DNA of 64,000 nt from Arthrobacter sp. AQ5-05 (GTDB taxonomy: Bacteria; Actinomycetota; Actinomycetes; Actinomycetales; Micrococcaceae), in NCBI RefSeq assembly GCF_003287975.1, contig NZ_QMKQ01000002.1, positions 1 to 64,000 of the forward strand, written 5' to 3'. This document shows, piece after piece, positions 1-8,329 of this stretch. Both the position numbers and the translations under genes were made by a program. The notes beneath the pieces were generated by a model. The model had not been told where the DNA came from and searched no databases. It saw nothing but the letters and a program-made list of their open reading frames with translations. Every line of letters begins with the position of its first letter. Position 1 is the stretch's first letter.

Positions 1-549
1 TAGGGAACTGCGTCGCCCAACCCAAATACGGAATTGCCAACTTCATTGAGACGAAAATGACCAGATCTGTCTCACTAAACATGGCAAAACCCCACGTCAG
101 CGTTGCCAACAATACTGAGACCGGACATCCTGTCAATTGTCCCGAAGCGACGATAGCCGAGGAGCGCTCACCGGTGCTCCCGCCTACCGAGGCTAAGTGC
201 GGTGCCCTTACTAATGAAGCTCGGGTTCAGATCGGACGGCCGGTAGTGGCGGGATCCCTCGCCGCTCCACGTCGTGTCCGATTGCGCCACGTTGCGGGCC
301 GATGTGTGATTGCCGGGAAACGGATCCCCTTCGGTCACAGTCATTGACGCCGGCCCACCAACGAAGGCGTTAACGAGGCTGCACTGCAACCCGGTTGATC
401 GGGATCGACAGTATCCACTCGCCCATACCGGCCGGTCCGCCTGCAATGTGGGTCTTCAAAAATGGCGGGCACGCTCGCATACTGGGTTGACGAGACCGCT
501 TGCGTCACGGGCGGCCGAAATGCTGGACACGTCAACGCAGGAGTCCCTC
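1..549. other. Intergenic region without a recognisable gene
   Basis: No open frame here has protein-like composition or a plausible ribosome binding site. The first 150 bases are visibly less GC-rich than the rest of the window. The final part should carry the promoter of the downstream amino acid permease, but I could not assign convincing -35/-10 boxes. Confidence 0.4.
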
Positions 550-2013
550 ATGAACGGCAAAGACAAATCGCAGTCCATCATGCGGCGAAAGCCCATCGAC
601 GAGATCGAGGAAGAGAACAAACACAGCGGCCTGCACAAGTCCCTCGGGCTGTGGCAACTGACCGCAATCGGTGTCGGCGGCATCATCGGCGTCGGCATCT
701 TCTCCCTGGCCGGACTGGTGGCCCACGGCAGCGGCACCGAACCCGGCGTCGGTCCCGCCGTCCTGATCTCCTTCCTGATCGCCGGACTGGCATCCGCGGC
801 CGCTGCCCTGTCATATGCGGAGTTCGCCGGGATGATCCCACGCGCCGGCTCCGCCTACACCTACGGCTACGTGGCGCTTGGGGAAATCATCGGCTGGTTC
901 ATCGGCTGGGACCTCTTGCTGGAGTACATCGCCATCGTGGCGGTGGTGGCCATCGGCATCTCCGGCTACTTCTCCGCCTTCCTCGCCGGGATCGGCATCA
1001 ACATGCCCGACTGGGCCGCCTCCACCGCCGACGAGGGCCGGGGCGGCATCGTGAACATCCCGGCCATCGTCGTCTGCATCCTGGTGACCTGGATCCTCTC
1101 CCGCGGCACCAAGGCCTTCGGACGCTTCGAATTGGTGGCCGTCGCGATCAAGGTCGTGCTGATCCTGTTCATCATCGGCCTGGGCATCTTCTACATCGAC
1201 ACCGGGAACTACAACCCCTTCATGCCTTCCGGGTTCGGCCCGGTGATGGCCGGAGCCGCGACGGTGTTCTTCGCGGTCTTCGGCTACGACGCCATGAGCA
1301 CCGCCGCCGAGGAATCCACCGACGGCAAGAAGCACATGCCCAAGGCCATCATCATCTCGCTGGTCATCGCGATGCTGCTCTACGTCGCCGCCACGCTGGT
1401 GCTCACCGGCATGCAGAACTACCGGGACATCGACCCGACCGCCGGATTCGCCTCCGCGTTCAACGGCGTGGGGCTACCGGTCATCGCCACGATCATCTCC
1501 GTGTTCGCGGTCCTGTCCATCCTCACCGTGATGCTGACCTTCCTGCTCGGAGTGACCCGGGTCTGGTTCTCCATGAGCCGCGACGGGCTGCTCCCGGGTT
1601 GGTTCTCCAAGACCGACCGCCACGGAACCCCGCAGCGCGTCACCTGGATCGCCGGCATCGCCTCCGCGCTGCTGGCGGGAGTCTTCCCGATCAAGGCCGT
1701 CGCGGATTTGACCAACATCGGCATCCTGGCCGCCTTCGTGGTGGTCTGCCTGTCGGTGATCATCTTCCGCTACAAGAGGCCCGAGGCCCCGCGCACCTTC
1801 CGGCTGCCCTTCATGCCGGTGGTCCCCGCCTTCGGCATGCTGGCCTCCGGGTTCCTGATGCTGCAGCTGCACTGGGAGACCTGGCTGAGGTTCGTCATCT
1901 GGCTGGTGGTCGGCCTGGCCATCTACTTCACCTACGGACGCAAGCATTCGCTCATGGACCCGGACAGCCCCCGGCACGGCGAACGCGTGGTGCTGCCGCA
2001 GGCGGACACCTAG
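550..2013 (+). CDS. APC-family amino acid permease (cationic amino acid transporter type)
   Basis: Twelve-segment membrane transporter of the amino acid-polyamine-organocation superfamily, probably importing an amino acid with protons. The N-terminal cytoplasmic stretch (about 35 residues) is followed by the family signature GVGGIIGVGIF in the first helix, and the helix 6 region contains FFAVFGYDAMSTAAEE, typical of the YfnA/CAT subgroup. Length is 487 residues, normal for the family. The start at 550 was chosen because AGGAG lies six bases upstream (539-543); the frame stays open further upstream but reads as non-protein there. The exact substrate cannot be told from sequence. A degraded second copy of its C-terminal third lies at about 7850-8165. 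Confidence 0.9.
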   Translation: MNGKDKSQSIMRRKPIDEIEEENKHSGLHKSLGLWQLTAIGVGGIIGVGIFSLAGLVAHGSGTEPGVGPAVLISFLIAGLASAAAALSYAEFAGMIPRAGSAYTYGYVALGEIIGWFIGWDLLLEYIAIVAVVAIGISGYFSAFLAGIGINMPDWAASTADEGRGGIVNIPAIVVCILVTWILSRGTKAFGRFELVAVAIKVVLILFIIGLGIFYIDTGNYNPFMPSGFGPVMAGAATVFFAVFGYDAMSTAAEESTDGKKHMPKAIIISLVIAMLLYVAATLVLTGMQNYRDIDPTAGFASAFNGVGLPVIATIISVFAVLSILTVMLTFLLGVTRVWFSMSRDGLLPGWFSKTDRHGTPQRVTWIAGIASALLAGVFPIKAVADLTNIGILAAFVVVCLSVIIFRYKRPEAPRTFRLPFMPVVPAFGMLASGFLMLQLHWETWLRFVIWLVVGLAIYFTYGRKHSLMDPDSPRHGERVVLPQADT

Positions 2014-2094
2014 GCCGCGTTGCGGCCCAGGTGTCCGATCCCCCGCCGCGGCATCCGGCGACCACGAATCCGACAATTGAATCCCGTCACTTTC

Positions 2095-2138
2095 CCCGCC
2101 TGCTCAACCCCGCAAGTTTTCGGGGTTGTGCAGGCGGG
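2095..2138. terminator. Long hairpin between convergent genes (bidirectional terminator)
   Basis: Two 18-base arms (2095-2112 and 2121-2138) pair with a single T/T mismatch around an 8-base loop. It lies between the stop of the permease on the plus strand and the end of the ligase gene on the minus strand. There is no clear T-tract on the plus side, so termination efficiency is inferred from stem strength only. Confidence 0.65.
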
Positions 2139-2282
2139 TGCCGGACATCGGTTTCTTGGCACTCCCCCGGATTAATGCCGCTGGCTCCCAGAACACTTTC
2201 CCCCGGATCGGAGATGCCGTGAAGGCATCCACGGCACCGGGCCTGGTCATCGTCGTGCACGACCGCCATCTTCGTTTGGCGG

Positions 2283-3452
2283 CTACGCCACTGCCTCGGC
2301 CAACGGCTTCCATGTCCAACTCGGTGAGCCGTTCGCGGATGTGCGCCGATCCACGGGTTCCTGGTGGGTCAGACCGATGGCGTCGGTGACGACGTCTTCC
2401 AGTCGCCCGTTTGGTTCGTAGGATTGCCGCTGCTTGGTGGCACCTGTTCCGTGGTTGAAGATCCTGTCCAGGGCTTTTTCGACGTAGGCCGCGTCACCTG
2501 AGTCGTTCAGCGCATCCCGGACATGGTCAAGGAGTGCCGACATTACATTCCTCGCGGTGTCCGGCCTGTGGGTTGCGGGGTGGAGCAGGTCGCCGCGGAC
2601 GCCCCACCGGCTGGCCATCCAGACCCCTTGGCGCAGGACGATGGCTGGAACCCTGTCGGGTTCCACTCCGGCTTCCCACTCCCGGGCGGCGGTCTCCACC
2701 AGGGCCCGCACCAGGGCTGCGATCAGGACGGTATCCCGGGGATCAAGGCAGACGTCGGACACCCGAATCTCGACGGTGGGGTGCCGGGCGGAGAGACGGG
2801 CGTCAAAATCCGGGTTGATGACCACTGTGGTGGCTGATATGTCCGCCACCAGCGCGTGGTAGGCCCGCGCCGACCCGAAGACCTCCATCGGACCGGCGGA
2901 GGACCACCGGTTCCACGCCTGGGTGCGGAAACTGGCGTAGCCGCTGTCCTGGCCGTTCCAGTACGGGGAATTCGAGCTCAACGCCATGAGCGGGGGCAGC
3001 CAGGACCTGATGCGATCCAGGACGGCTACGCCCTCCTCATCCGAGACGACCGACACGTGGACATGGAGCCCACAGGTCAGCTGCTCGCGCGCCGTCAGGG
3101 CGTACTTTTCCACCAGGGCGTCATAGCGTTCGTTCCGGGTCGGATGGGGCGAGACCGCCAGCGGAGAGGTGGCCAGCGCGACGATCCTCGCACCCGCTTT
3201 TCGGGCGAGCGAGTCGGCGTAGGCGCGCCCCTCAAGTATCTCCGTGGCAAGAGAGTCCAGGCTGCTGTGCGGGTGCGTGATGACTTCGAGTTGTTCCTGG
3301 TGCAGCTCTGCGGAGAGCATCTGCCGGGCAGAAGGGCCTGCCAACCGCATGCTTGCGCCGTGGAGGTCCATCACCTCCGCGGACAGGGGCAGGGGGACCC
3401 CGTTGACGGGGTCCACGATCAGGAATTCTTCTTCAACACCAAAGGTACGCAC
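2283..3452 (-). CDS. YbdK-family carboxylate-amine ligase (GCS2-like, putative glutamate-cysteine ligase 2)
   Basis: ATP-dependent carboxylate-amine ligase of the GCS2 fold. The N-terminal GVEEEFLIVDP and the central GLHVHVSV motif are diagnostic of the YbdK group, with further family blocks such as SSNSPYWNGQDSGYAS and VEIRVSDVCLDPRDT. Length of 389 residues is typical. YbdK enzymes have weak glutamate-cysteine ligase activity in vitro and their physiological substrate is not settled; in an actinobacterium the product need not be glutathione. The GTG at 3452 is the only usable start because an in-frame TAG lies two codons upstream, and no clear Shine-Dalgarno is visible, so the mRNA could be nearly leaderless. 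A perfect palindrome lies 7 bases before the start. Confidence 0.85.
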   Translation of the reverse strand: MRTFGVEEEFLIVDPVNGVPLPLSAEVMDLHGASMRLAGPSARQMLSAELHQEQLEVITHPHSSLDSLATEILEGRAYADSLARKAGARIVALATSPLAVSPHPTRNERYDALVEKYALTAREQLTCGLHVHVSVVSDEEGVAVLDRIRSWLPPLMALSSNSPYWNGQDSGYASFRTQAWNRWSSAGPMEVFGSARAYHALVADISATTVVINPDFDARLSARHPTVEIRVSDVCLDPRDTVLIAALVRALVETAAREWEAGVEPDRVPAIVLRQGVWMASRWGVRGDLLHPATHRPDTARNVMSALLDHVRDALNDSGDAAYVEKALDRIFNHGTGATKQRQSYEPNGRLEDVVTDAIGLTHQEPVDRRTSANGSPSWTWKPLAEAVA

Positions 3453-3459
3453 CTGCTAA

Positions 3460-3472
3460 TTGTGGACCACAA
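3460..3472. promoter_or_regulatory. Perfect palindrome TTGTGGACCACAA (candidate operator)
   Basis: A 6-1-6 inverted repeat directly upstream of the GTG start of the YbdK-type ligase. Its core TGTGGACCACA occurs again at 60382-60392 upstream of the tricarboxylate-binding protein gene. The GT-N-AC symmetry resembles FadR/GntR-type operators, but no regulator gene is present here, so the assignment is inference. Confidence 0.45.
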
Positions 3473-3749
3473 ATGCGACGGCGGACGCCACGCCCAGGCG
3501 ACAAGCCGCCGCCGGTGCGGTGCCTCGGCGAGGAAACCGCTCCATGTCCGACACATGCAGTCCTTCCAGCAAAACCTTGCACACCCGGAACGGGGAAAAG
3601 CGGGTGGCAGAAACCAGGCATCGGGTAGGACCGATCGCCCGATGGCCTTCTTCCGCGCTTGGGGTCGACACCACCGATTCGGCCACCTAGAGTGAGCACT
3701 ATCGGTTCGGCCATTGGGGCCGCATTTTCTATGTCCTTGGGGGGACTCA

Positions 3750-6092
3750 ATGCCTAATCCGTCAAATCACTCTGCCTTCACCCGCCGGCTGGCCGCCGCC
3801 ATTGTCGTGCCCGGCATCCTGACCAGCATGCTGCTGTTCGCTCCACAGGCAACAGCAGCCTCGGGTTCCACCGGCGCAGCCGCAGGGATCTGCACGGGGG
3901 TGGTGAACCAGTTGGCCCACCGCGGGACCGTGCAAGAGAACCTGCTCAAGGCCGCTTCCAAGAAAAACGCCGACATCATCGCCAAGCTCCAGGGCGAGCG
4001 GACGGCGCTGCAGGCCAACGCCGACAGCCTGAAGGCCCAGATCGCCGAGGCGGAATCAGCCATTTCGGCGCTGGACGCCGCGGGCCTGGAGCTCGATGCC
4101 CAGCTGAAGACCGCCGGTGAGGACCTCGCCGCGCTTGTGGCCGAGCAGGCCAGCACCAACGACGCCGTTCTCGCCGCGCAAGGCGCGCTCGAGGAGCTGC
4201 AGGCGCAAAAGCTGGCCACCGAAAACCAGCTGGCACCGCTGCAGGAAGCCGAAGCGCAGGCCAAGGCTGACACCGCGGAGTTGGAGCGCAGCGCCGAGGA
4301 CGTCGAGGCCCGGATCGCTGCGAAAAAAGCACAGATCAGCGCCGCGGAGGACGAACAAGCAGCACTCAAGGCCGCCGCAACAACGGCAGCAGAAGCGCTT
4401 GCGGGGAAAAAGACCGAGATCGCCCAGGCGGAGCGCGAGCTGACGGAACTTTCCGACACGGCAGAGGCTGCCGCAGCCGCCGTTGGCGACGCACAGAAGG
4501 CCGTCGGTGACGCCGAGGCCGAACTACAGGATCTTGAAGGGGCAGGCACCGCCGCCCAGGCGGACCTCGACGCCCAAGTGGCCAAGATCGGGGATGCCAA
4601 ATCGGCGCTGGCCGATGTCCAACGACATGCAGCCGACGCCGCGGCTGCTGTCGCTGCCCAAAACGCCGCGATCTCTGCAGCCCAGGGCGAACTGGCCGCG
4701 CTGCAGACGGCGGCGCAGGACGCCGCCGATGCACTCGCGGCCCAGAACACGGCGATCGCCACCGAGCAGGGGCAACTCGATACCTTGCGGTCCGCCGCCG
4801 ACGACGCTGCCGCGGCCCTCACGGCCAACAGCGACCAGCTCGCCAGCGTGACGGCGGAGATTGCTGAACTGCAGCAGCAGGTCACTGCGAAGAACGCCGA
4901 AATCACTGCCAAGCAGGCCCAGCTTGCGACGGCGCAGCAGGAGCTTGCAGCGCTGGCCGCCGGCAAGACTCAGCTGGAAGCCGAGATCAAGGACATCACC
5001 ACGCAGATCTCGGACATCAAGGGCAACAGCCCCGAGAAGACTCGTCTGCTGGCGCTGCGGAAGGCCAAGCAGGACGAGCTGGCCGCAGTGGAGACCCAGA
5101 TCAGCAGCAAGAACGCCACAATTTCCGGGTACCAGGGGGACCTGGCCACGCTCCAAAAAGCGGTCAATGCCCTCAATTCCCAACTCCTGTCCAAGCAGCA
5201 GGAGAGCAGCACCCTGCAGCAGCAGGCGGCGCTGCTCCAGGCATCCCTGACCGCCGCCAATGACGCCGTCTCGACGAAGCAGGCCGAGATCGCCGCCCTC
5301 AAGAACGAAATCCCGGCCCTCCAGGAGTCCGCCACCGAAGCCAACGGTGCTGTCACTGCCAAGCAAGGCGAGCTCGCGGCTCTGCAGGGCGGGCTGGGCA
5401 CGCTTGCGGACGCCGCGGCCGACGCCGCGGCTGCCGTCACGGCGCAGCAGCAGGTTTTGGCGGACCTCGAGGCGGCACTGCCGACGCTGACCGAGGATCT
5501 GGCGGCCAGCAAGGAGGCCATCGCCGCGCAGAAGCTGGTCCTCGACGGGCTGAAGGATGACCTGGCCGGTGCCACTGCTGCACGCACTGCCGCGCAATCC
5601 GCCGTCGACACGAAGGCCGCCGAGCTCCAGGGCCTGCAGGGACAGCTGCAGGACCTCGCGAAGGCAGTAACCGATGCCAACGCCGCGGTGGCTGCGAAGC
5701 TAGGTCAGATCGCGGGCCTCAATGGCGACATGGACAAGCTGGTGGCGGACCTGACCGGGCTCAACAGCCAGATCGCCACGAAGGAAGCCGAAATCCTGGA
5801 CCTCCAGACGAGGGTGGCTCCGCTGCTGGCACAGCTCAACGGGCTCAACGGCGAAATCAGTGCCACCGAAAACCAATTGAAGGACCTGCAGGCGCAGCTG
5901 ACCGGGCTCGACATCCAGGTGACGAACGCCCAGACGGAGCTGAGCACACTTCAGGCAAAGAAGGGCGCAAACAAGGACGCCATTGCAGCGCAGAAGAAAA
6001 CCGTCATCGGCCTGCAGGACCAGCTCGGCACGGTCCAGAACCAGATCCGGGCCATCGACGGGCAGATAGCCCTCGGGGGCTGCGTCGCCTGA
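3750..6092 (+). CDS. Large secreted coiled-coil protein of unknown function
   Basis: A 780-residue protein with a signal peptide (RR near residue 12, hydrophobic core, cleavage probably after ATA near residue 36). The mature chain is almost wholly Ala/Gln/Glu/Lys/Asp/Leu-rich heptads with recurring units such as AKQGELAALQ and repeated TAAQ/VTAKQAE patterns, predicting one very long coiled coil of about 700 residues. Only two cysteines are visible in the mature part: one about ten residues in (GICTGVV) and one at the third residue from the C-terminus (GGCVA), so the ends could be disulfide-linked within or between chains. The ATG at 3750 was chosen over 3714 because a G-rich Shine-Dalgarno (3739-3744) precedes it and the signal peptide starts there. 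Monocistronic and followed by a strong hairpin. No catalytic domain is seen. A cell-envelope spacer or scaffold role is speculation. Confidence 0.8.
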   Translation: MPNPSNHSAFTRRLAAAIVVPGILTSMLLFAPQATAASGSTGAAAGICTGVVNQLAHRGTVQENLLKAASKKNADIIAKLQGERTALQANADSLKAQIAEAESAISALDAAGLELDAQLKTAGEDLAALVAEQASTNDAVLAAQGALEELQAQKLATENQLAPLQEAEAQAKADTAELERSAEDVEARIAAKKAQISAAEDEQAALKAAATTAAEALAGKKTEIAQAERELTELSDTAEAAAAAVGDAQKAVGDAEAELQDLEGAGTAAQADLDAQVAKIGDAKSALADVQRHAADAAAAVAAQNAAISAAQGELAALQTAAQDAADALAAQNTAIATEQGQLDTLRSAADDAAAALTANSDQLASVTAEIAELQQQVTAKNAEITAKQAQLATAQQELAALAAGKTQLEAEIKDITTQISDIKGNSPEKTRLLALRKAKQDELAAVETQISSKNATISGYQGDLATLQKAVNALNSQLLSKQQESSTLQQQAALLQASLTAANDAVSTKQAEIAALKNEIPALQESATEANGAVTAKQGELAALQGGLGTLADAAADAAAAVTAQQQVLADLEAALPTLTEDLAASKEAIAAQKLVLDGLKDDLAGATAARTAAQSAVDTKAAELQGLQGQLQDLAKAVTDANAAVAAKLGQIAGLNGDMDKLVADLTGLNSQIATKEAEILDLQTRVAPLLAQLNGLNGEISATENQLKDLQAQLTGLDIQVTNAQTELSTLQAKKGANKDAIAAQKKTVIGLQDQLGTVQNQIRAIDGQIALGGCVA

Positions 6093-6151
6093 TCGGGCGC
6101 CAGACGGGTCCGTCCTGCCGGGCGTAGCCGGCGCGTGAACGGTTCGGATGG

Positions 6152-6190
6152 GCAGGAAGGGATCGGCCGCAATGGCCGGTCCCTTCCTGC
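6152..6190. terminator. 17-bp stem-loop terminator between convergent genes
   Basis: Arms 6152-6168 and 6174-6190 pair completely (one G-U) around a five-base loop GCAAT. It follows the coiled-coil gene and precedes the end of the M23 peptidase gene on the opposite strand, so it probably serves both directions. Confidence 0.75.
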
Positions 6191-6323
6191 GTGCCCGGCG
6201 GGCCTGCCCATGACCGGTACGTGTGGCCCCGGTGGGACTGCACTCCCGGGGCCACTGGTACCGGGCCGCGGAGCATTAGCCGCAGGCAAAAGCCGCATTC
6301 CGGACCCGGAACGGTGACAGCCG

Positions 6324-7385
6324 CTACAGGCGGCTCTCGGGGTTGATCCACTGGCCGTTGACAATGACCTCGAGGTGCAGGTGGGGACCGGTCGAGTTGC
6401 CCGTGCTGCCGGAAAGCGCGACAACGTCGCCAACCCTGACCTTTTGACCCACGGAGACCTTCAGGACCGAGTTGTGGTTGTAGCTGGTTTCCAGCCCGTT
6501 GCCGTGGTCGATCTGCACGCGGTATCCGGAGTGGCCGGCCCATGCGGCCTGCACCACGGTGCCGGAGGCGCTGGCCTTGACGGGCGTTCCCATGGGAACG
6601 GCGTAGTCCAAGCCGTTGTGGTTCATGTACCCGGCGCCGGTCGGGTTCTTGCGGTAACCGAAGCGCGAAGTCAACCGGATGCTGTCCACCGGCTGGGCCA
6701 AGGCTCCAACGGCGGGGAGCTCGGTGACGTTTCCGCCGGCAGCGGTCGTGGTCGATCCCGGCTTGTCTGCCTTGGCGGCTTCTTTCACGGCAGCGGTGGT
6801 GACGGGTGCCGGCTTGACGTACTTGCTGGTCACCGAGGCGCGATCGACCGTGAGCTTGTCGTTGGCCGGGGCGCTGACATCGGCGACAGTGGTCTGGGCG
6901 ACGCGCTGTGGAGCAGCGACAACTTCTTCGGCTTCCTGCGCGTGGGCTGCGGCGAATGCCAGGCCGGTCACGGCGGCGACCGCGGCGAGCTTGTGCGCAA
7001 ACCCAAGTCGAGGGCGCCGGGTCCGGGGCGCGGACTTCAGGACGTGGTCCAGCTTGTCGGCTTCGGCAGGCATCGCCAGCGCGACCGGCCGTGCACCAAA
7101 TGCGGGAGGGATCTCGGTGGCGGCGATGGACGCCGCGTCCGGGGAGGCGGCATAGCGCGGGCCTGCCACAAAGCGGCGGCCCCCGTATTGCTGGGTTTCA
7201 GGAGTCTCGGCGGAATCCGGAACCGCGCTTGATGCGCGTCGGCCGGGGCGTGGGGAAGTGCCTGCGCCGTTCGGTGCGGTGTCCACGATCTGCTCCATGG
7301 AACCGTTGGCAGGCGAAGCATCAACGGGGTTGGGCGCGCGGCGGCGCCCGGAATTTTGCTGCTGGGTCAAATGATTACCTCTCAT
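6324..7385 (-). CDS. M23-family peptidoglycan metalloendopeptidase
   Basis: Cell-wall hydrolase of the LytM/M23 family. The 353-residue protein has a charged, Pro-rich N-terminal cytoplasmic part of about 130 residues, one membrane-anchor helix (KLAAVAAVTGLAFAAAHA), a linker, and a C-terminal M23 domain. Zinc ligands are visible as H-x-G-x-D in MNHNGLDYAVPMG (about residue 255) and HLHLEV (about residue 337), so the enzyme looks catalytically complete and should cut peptide cross-bridges outside the membrane. The ATG at 7385 lies only a few bases from the 3' end of a c-di-AMP riboswitch, whose last conserved segment doubles as the ribosome binding region; expression is therefore probably switched by the wall-stress messenger c-di-AMP, as known for actinobacterial wall hydrolases. 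Confidence 0.9.
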   Translation of the reverse strand: MRGNHLTQQQNSGRRRAPNPVDASPANGSMEQIVDTAPNGAGTSPRPGRRASSAVPDSAETPETQQYGGRRFVAGPRYAASPDAASIAATEIPPAFGARPVALAMPAEADKLDHVLKSAPRTRRPRLGFAHKLAAVAAVTGLAFAAAHAQEAEEVVAAPQRVAQTTVADVSAPANDKLTVDRASVTSKYVKPAPVTTAAVKEAAKADKPGSTTTAAGGNVTELPAVGALAQPVDSIRLTSRFGYRKNPTGAGYMNHNGLDYAVPMGTPVKASASGTVVQAAWAGHSGYRVQIDHGNGLETSYNHNSVLKVSVGQKVRVGDVVALSGSTGNSTGPHLHLEVIVNGQWINPESRL

Positions 7386-7387
7386 GT

Positions 7388-7560
7388 GTCGCCTGCGAAG
7401 TTAGCTGTCGGATTCGAGTCATGAGATCAACTCGGCCGAGCCCGTCAAGGCGGACTCCGCTTCACCCCGAGATCCATGGTCCAAGACCAGGAACGGTTGA
7501 TTGGGTCCTCCGCCCCTACCGGAAATTCTTGATCCGCGATCCGCCGGTAGGGTTGTGCGA
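7388..7560 (-). promoter_or_regulatory. c-di-AMP riboswitch (ydaO-yuaA class)
   Basis: Read on the minus strand, the leader holds the conserved blocks of the ydaO class in order: a strong CCCTACCGG/CCGGTAGGG stem, GGAGGACCCAA, GGGGTGAAGCGG, then GAATCCGACAGCTAAC followed by TTCGCAGGCG. The last block is the hallmark 3' segment of this class. It ends next to the ATG of the M23 peptidase gene, matching the known use of this riboswitch upstream of cell-wall hydrolases in Actinobacteria. c-di-AMP binding is normally an OFF signal. Boundaries are approximate. Confidence 0.85.
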
Positions 7561-7849
7561 TCCGGATCGGGACTGGGTTGCGCAAATGCAACCAGAAGTA
7601 AGACCCTACGAGGTACAAGTAAAAGTTACAATTTCGTTATCAATCCATGCATCTGACAAACTCGTGGGCACCGGCTGCGGTCTCAAGCTCCAGCGCGCCT
7701 TCGATCCCTGCGCCCGCAAAATGGCGTACTACCGGCTCTCTCAGGGTGACTAGGACCCCCGGCGGACGCCGTCATCGTTGAGCCGCACCGGCGACTCCAG
7801 TTCCATCTGGATGAGTTTGGCCGGGCACTCCCCCGGGACCTCAGCGTAA

Positions 7850-8165
7850 ACGTGATCAAGAAGACGCCCAGCCCTGGCTCGGCAATGCTTGTGCCACGAC
7901 GGAATCCTTCCGGGATGGTTCCCCGAGACCGAACGCACGGAACCCCACAGCGCGTCACCTGGATCGCGGGCATCGCCGCCACGCTGCCCGCGGGAGTCTT
8001 CCCGATCAGGGCCGTTGCGGACCTGACCAAGATCGCCATCCTGGCCGCCTTCGTGGCTGTCCTCCTGGCCATCTGCTTCGCCTACCGACGCAAGCACTCC
8101 CCCCATGAACCCCCACAGCCCGCGCCGGGGTGAAGGCATGGTGCTACCGCGGCTGCGCGCTGTGG
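7850..8165 (+). pseudogene. Decayed C-terminal fragment of an APC amino acid permease
   Basis: The segment aligns with the last third of the intact permease at 550-2013: both contain GTPQRVTWIAGIA, the block GVFP-I-AVADLT-I-ILAAFV, and a terminal GRKHS/RRKHS region, and the DNA is clearly similar. Relative to the intact gene, one base is missing near 7933 (frameshift), an internal stretch of roughly 170 bases is deleted after the AAFV segment, and a stop interrupts the last few codons. No N-terminal two thirds are present. It is a relic of a duplicate or horizontally acquired paralogue, not an expressed transporter. Confidence 0.8.
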
Positions 8166-8329
8166 CCTCCGGTCCCCCGCCAACACACCCGTAGCCAGGC
8201 ATTCGGTGGGGTTCCGGACGTCTGGGTCGCCCGGGGCGATGGAGGCGACCGGTACAAGCCGGTAAGCACGGGGGTAGGCAGGGTGTCGGAAAGTCGCCTA
8301 CGGTGGGAAGTGGACGAAAGGAGCACTTC

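Noticed and set aside
462-2222. A 586-codon plus-strand frame overlapping the APC permease in another frame
   Set aside because: Arg/His/Pro-rich out-of-frame reading of hydrophobic codons; the permease frame has transporter motifs.
3767-4966. A 399-codon minus-strand frame opposite the coiled-coil gene, Ala/Ser-rich
   Set aside because: It is the antisense reading of Ala/Gln/Glu/Lys codons; no start site or domain. The plus-strand protein has a signal peptide and heptads.
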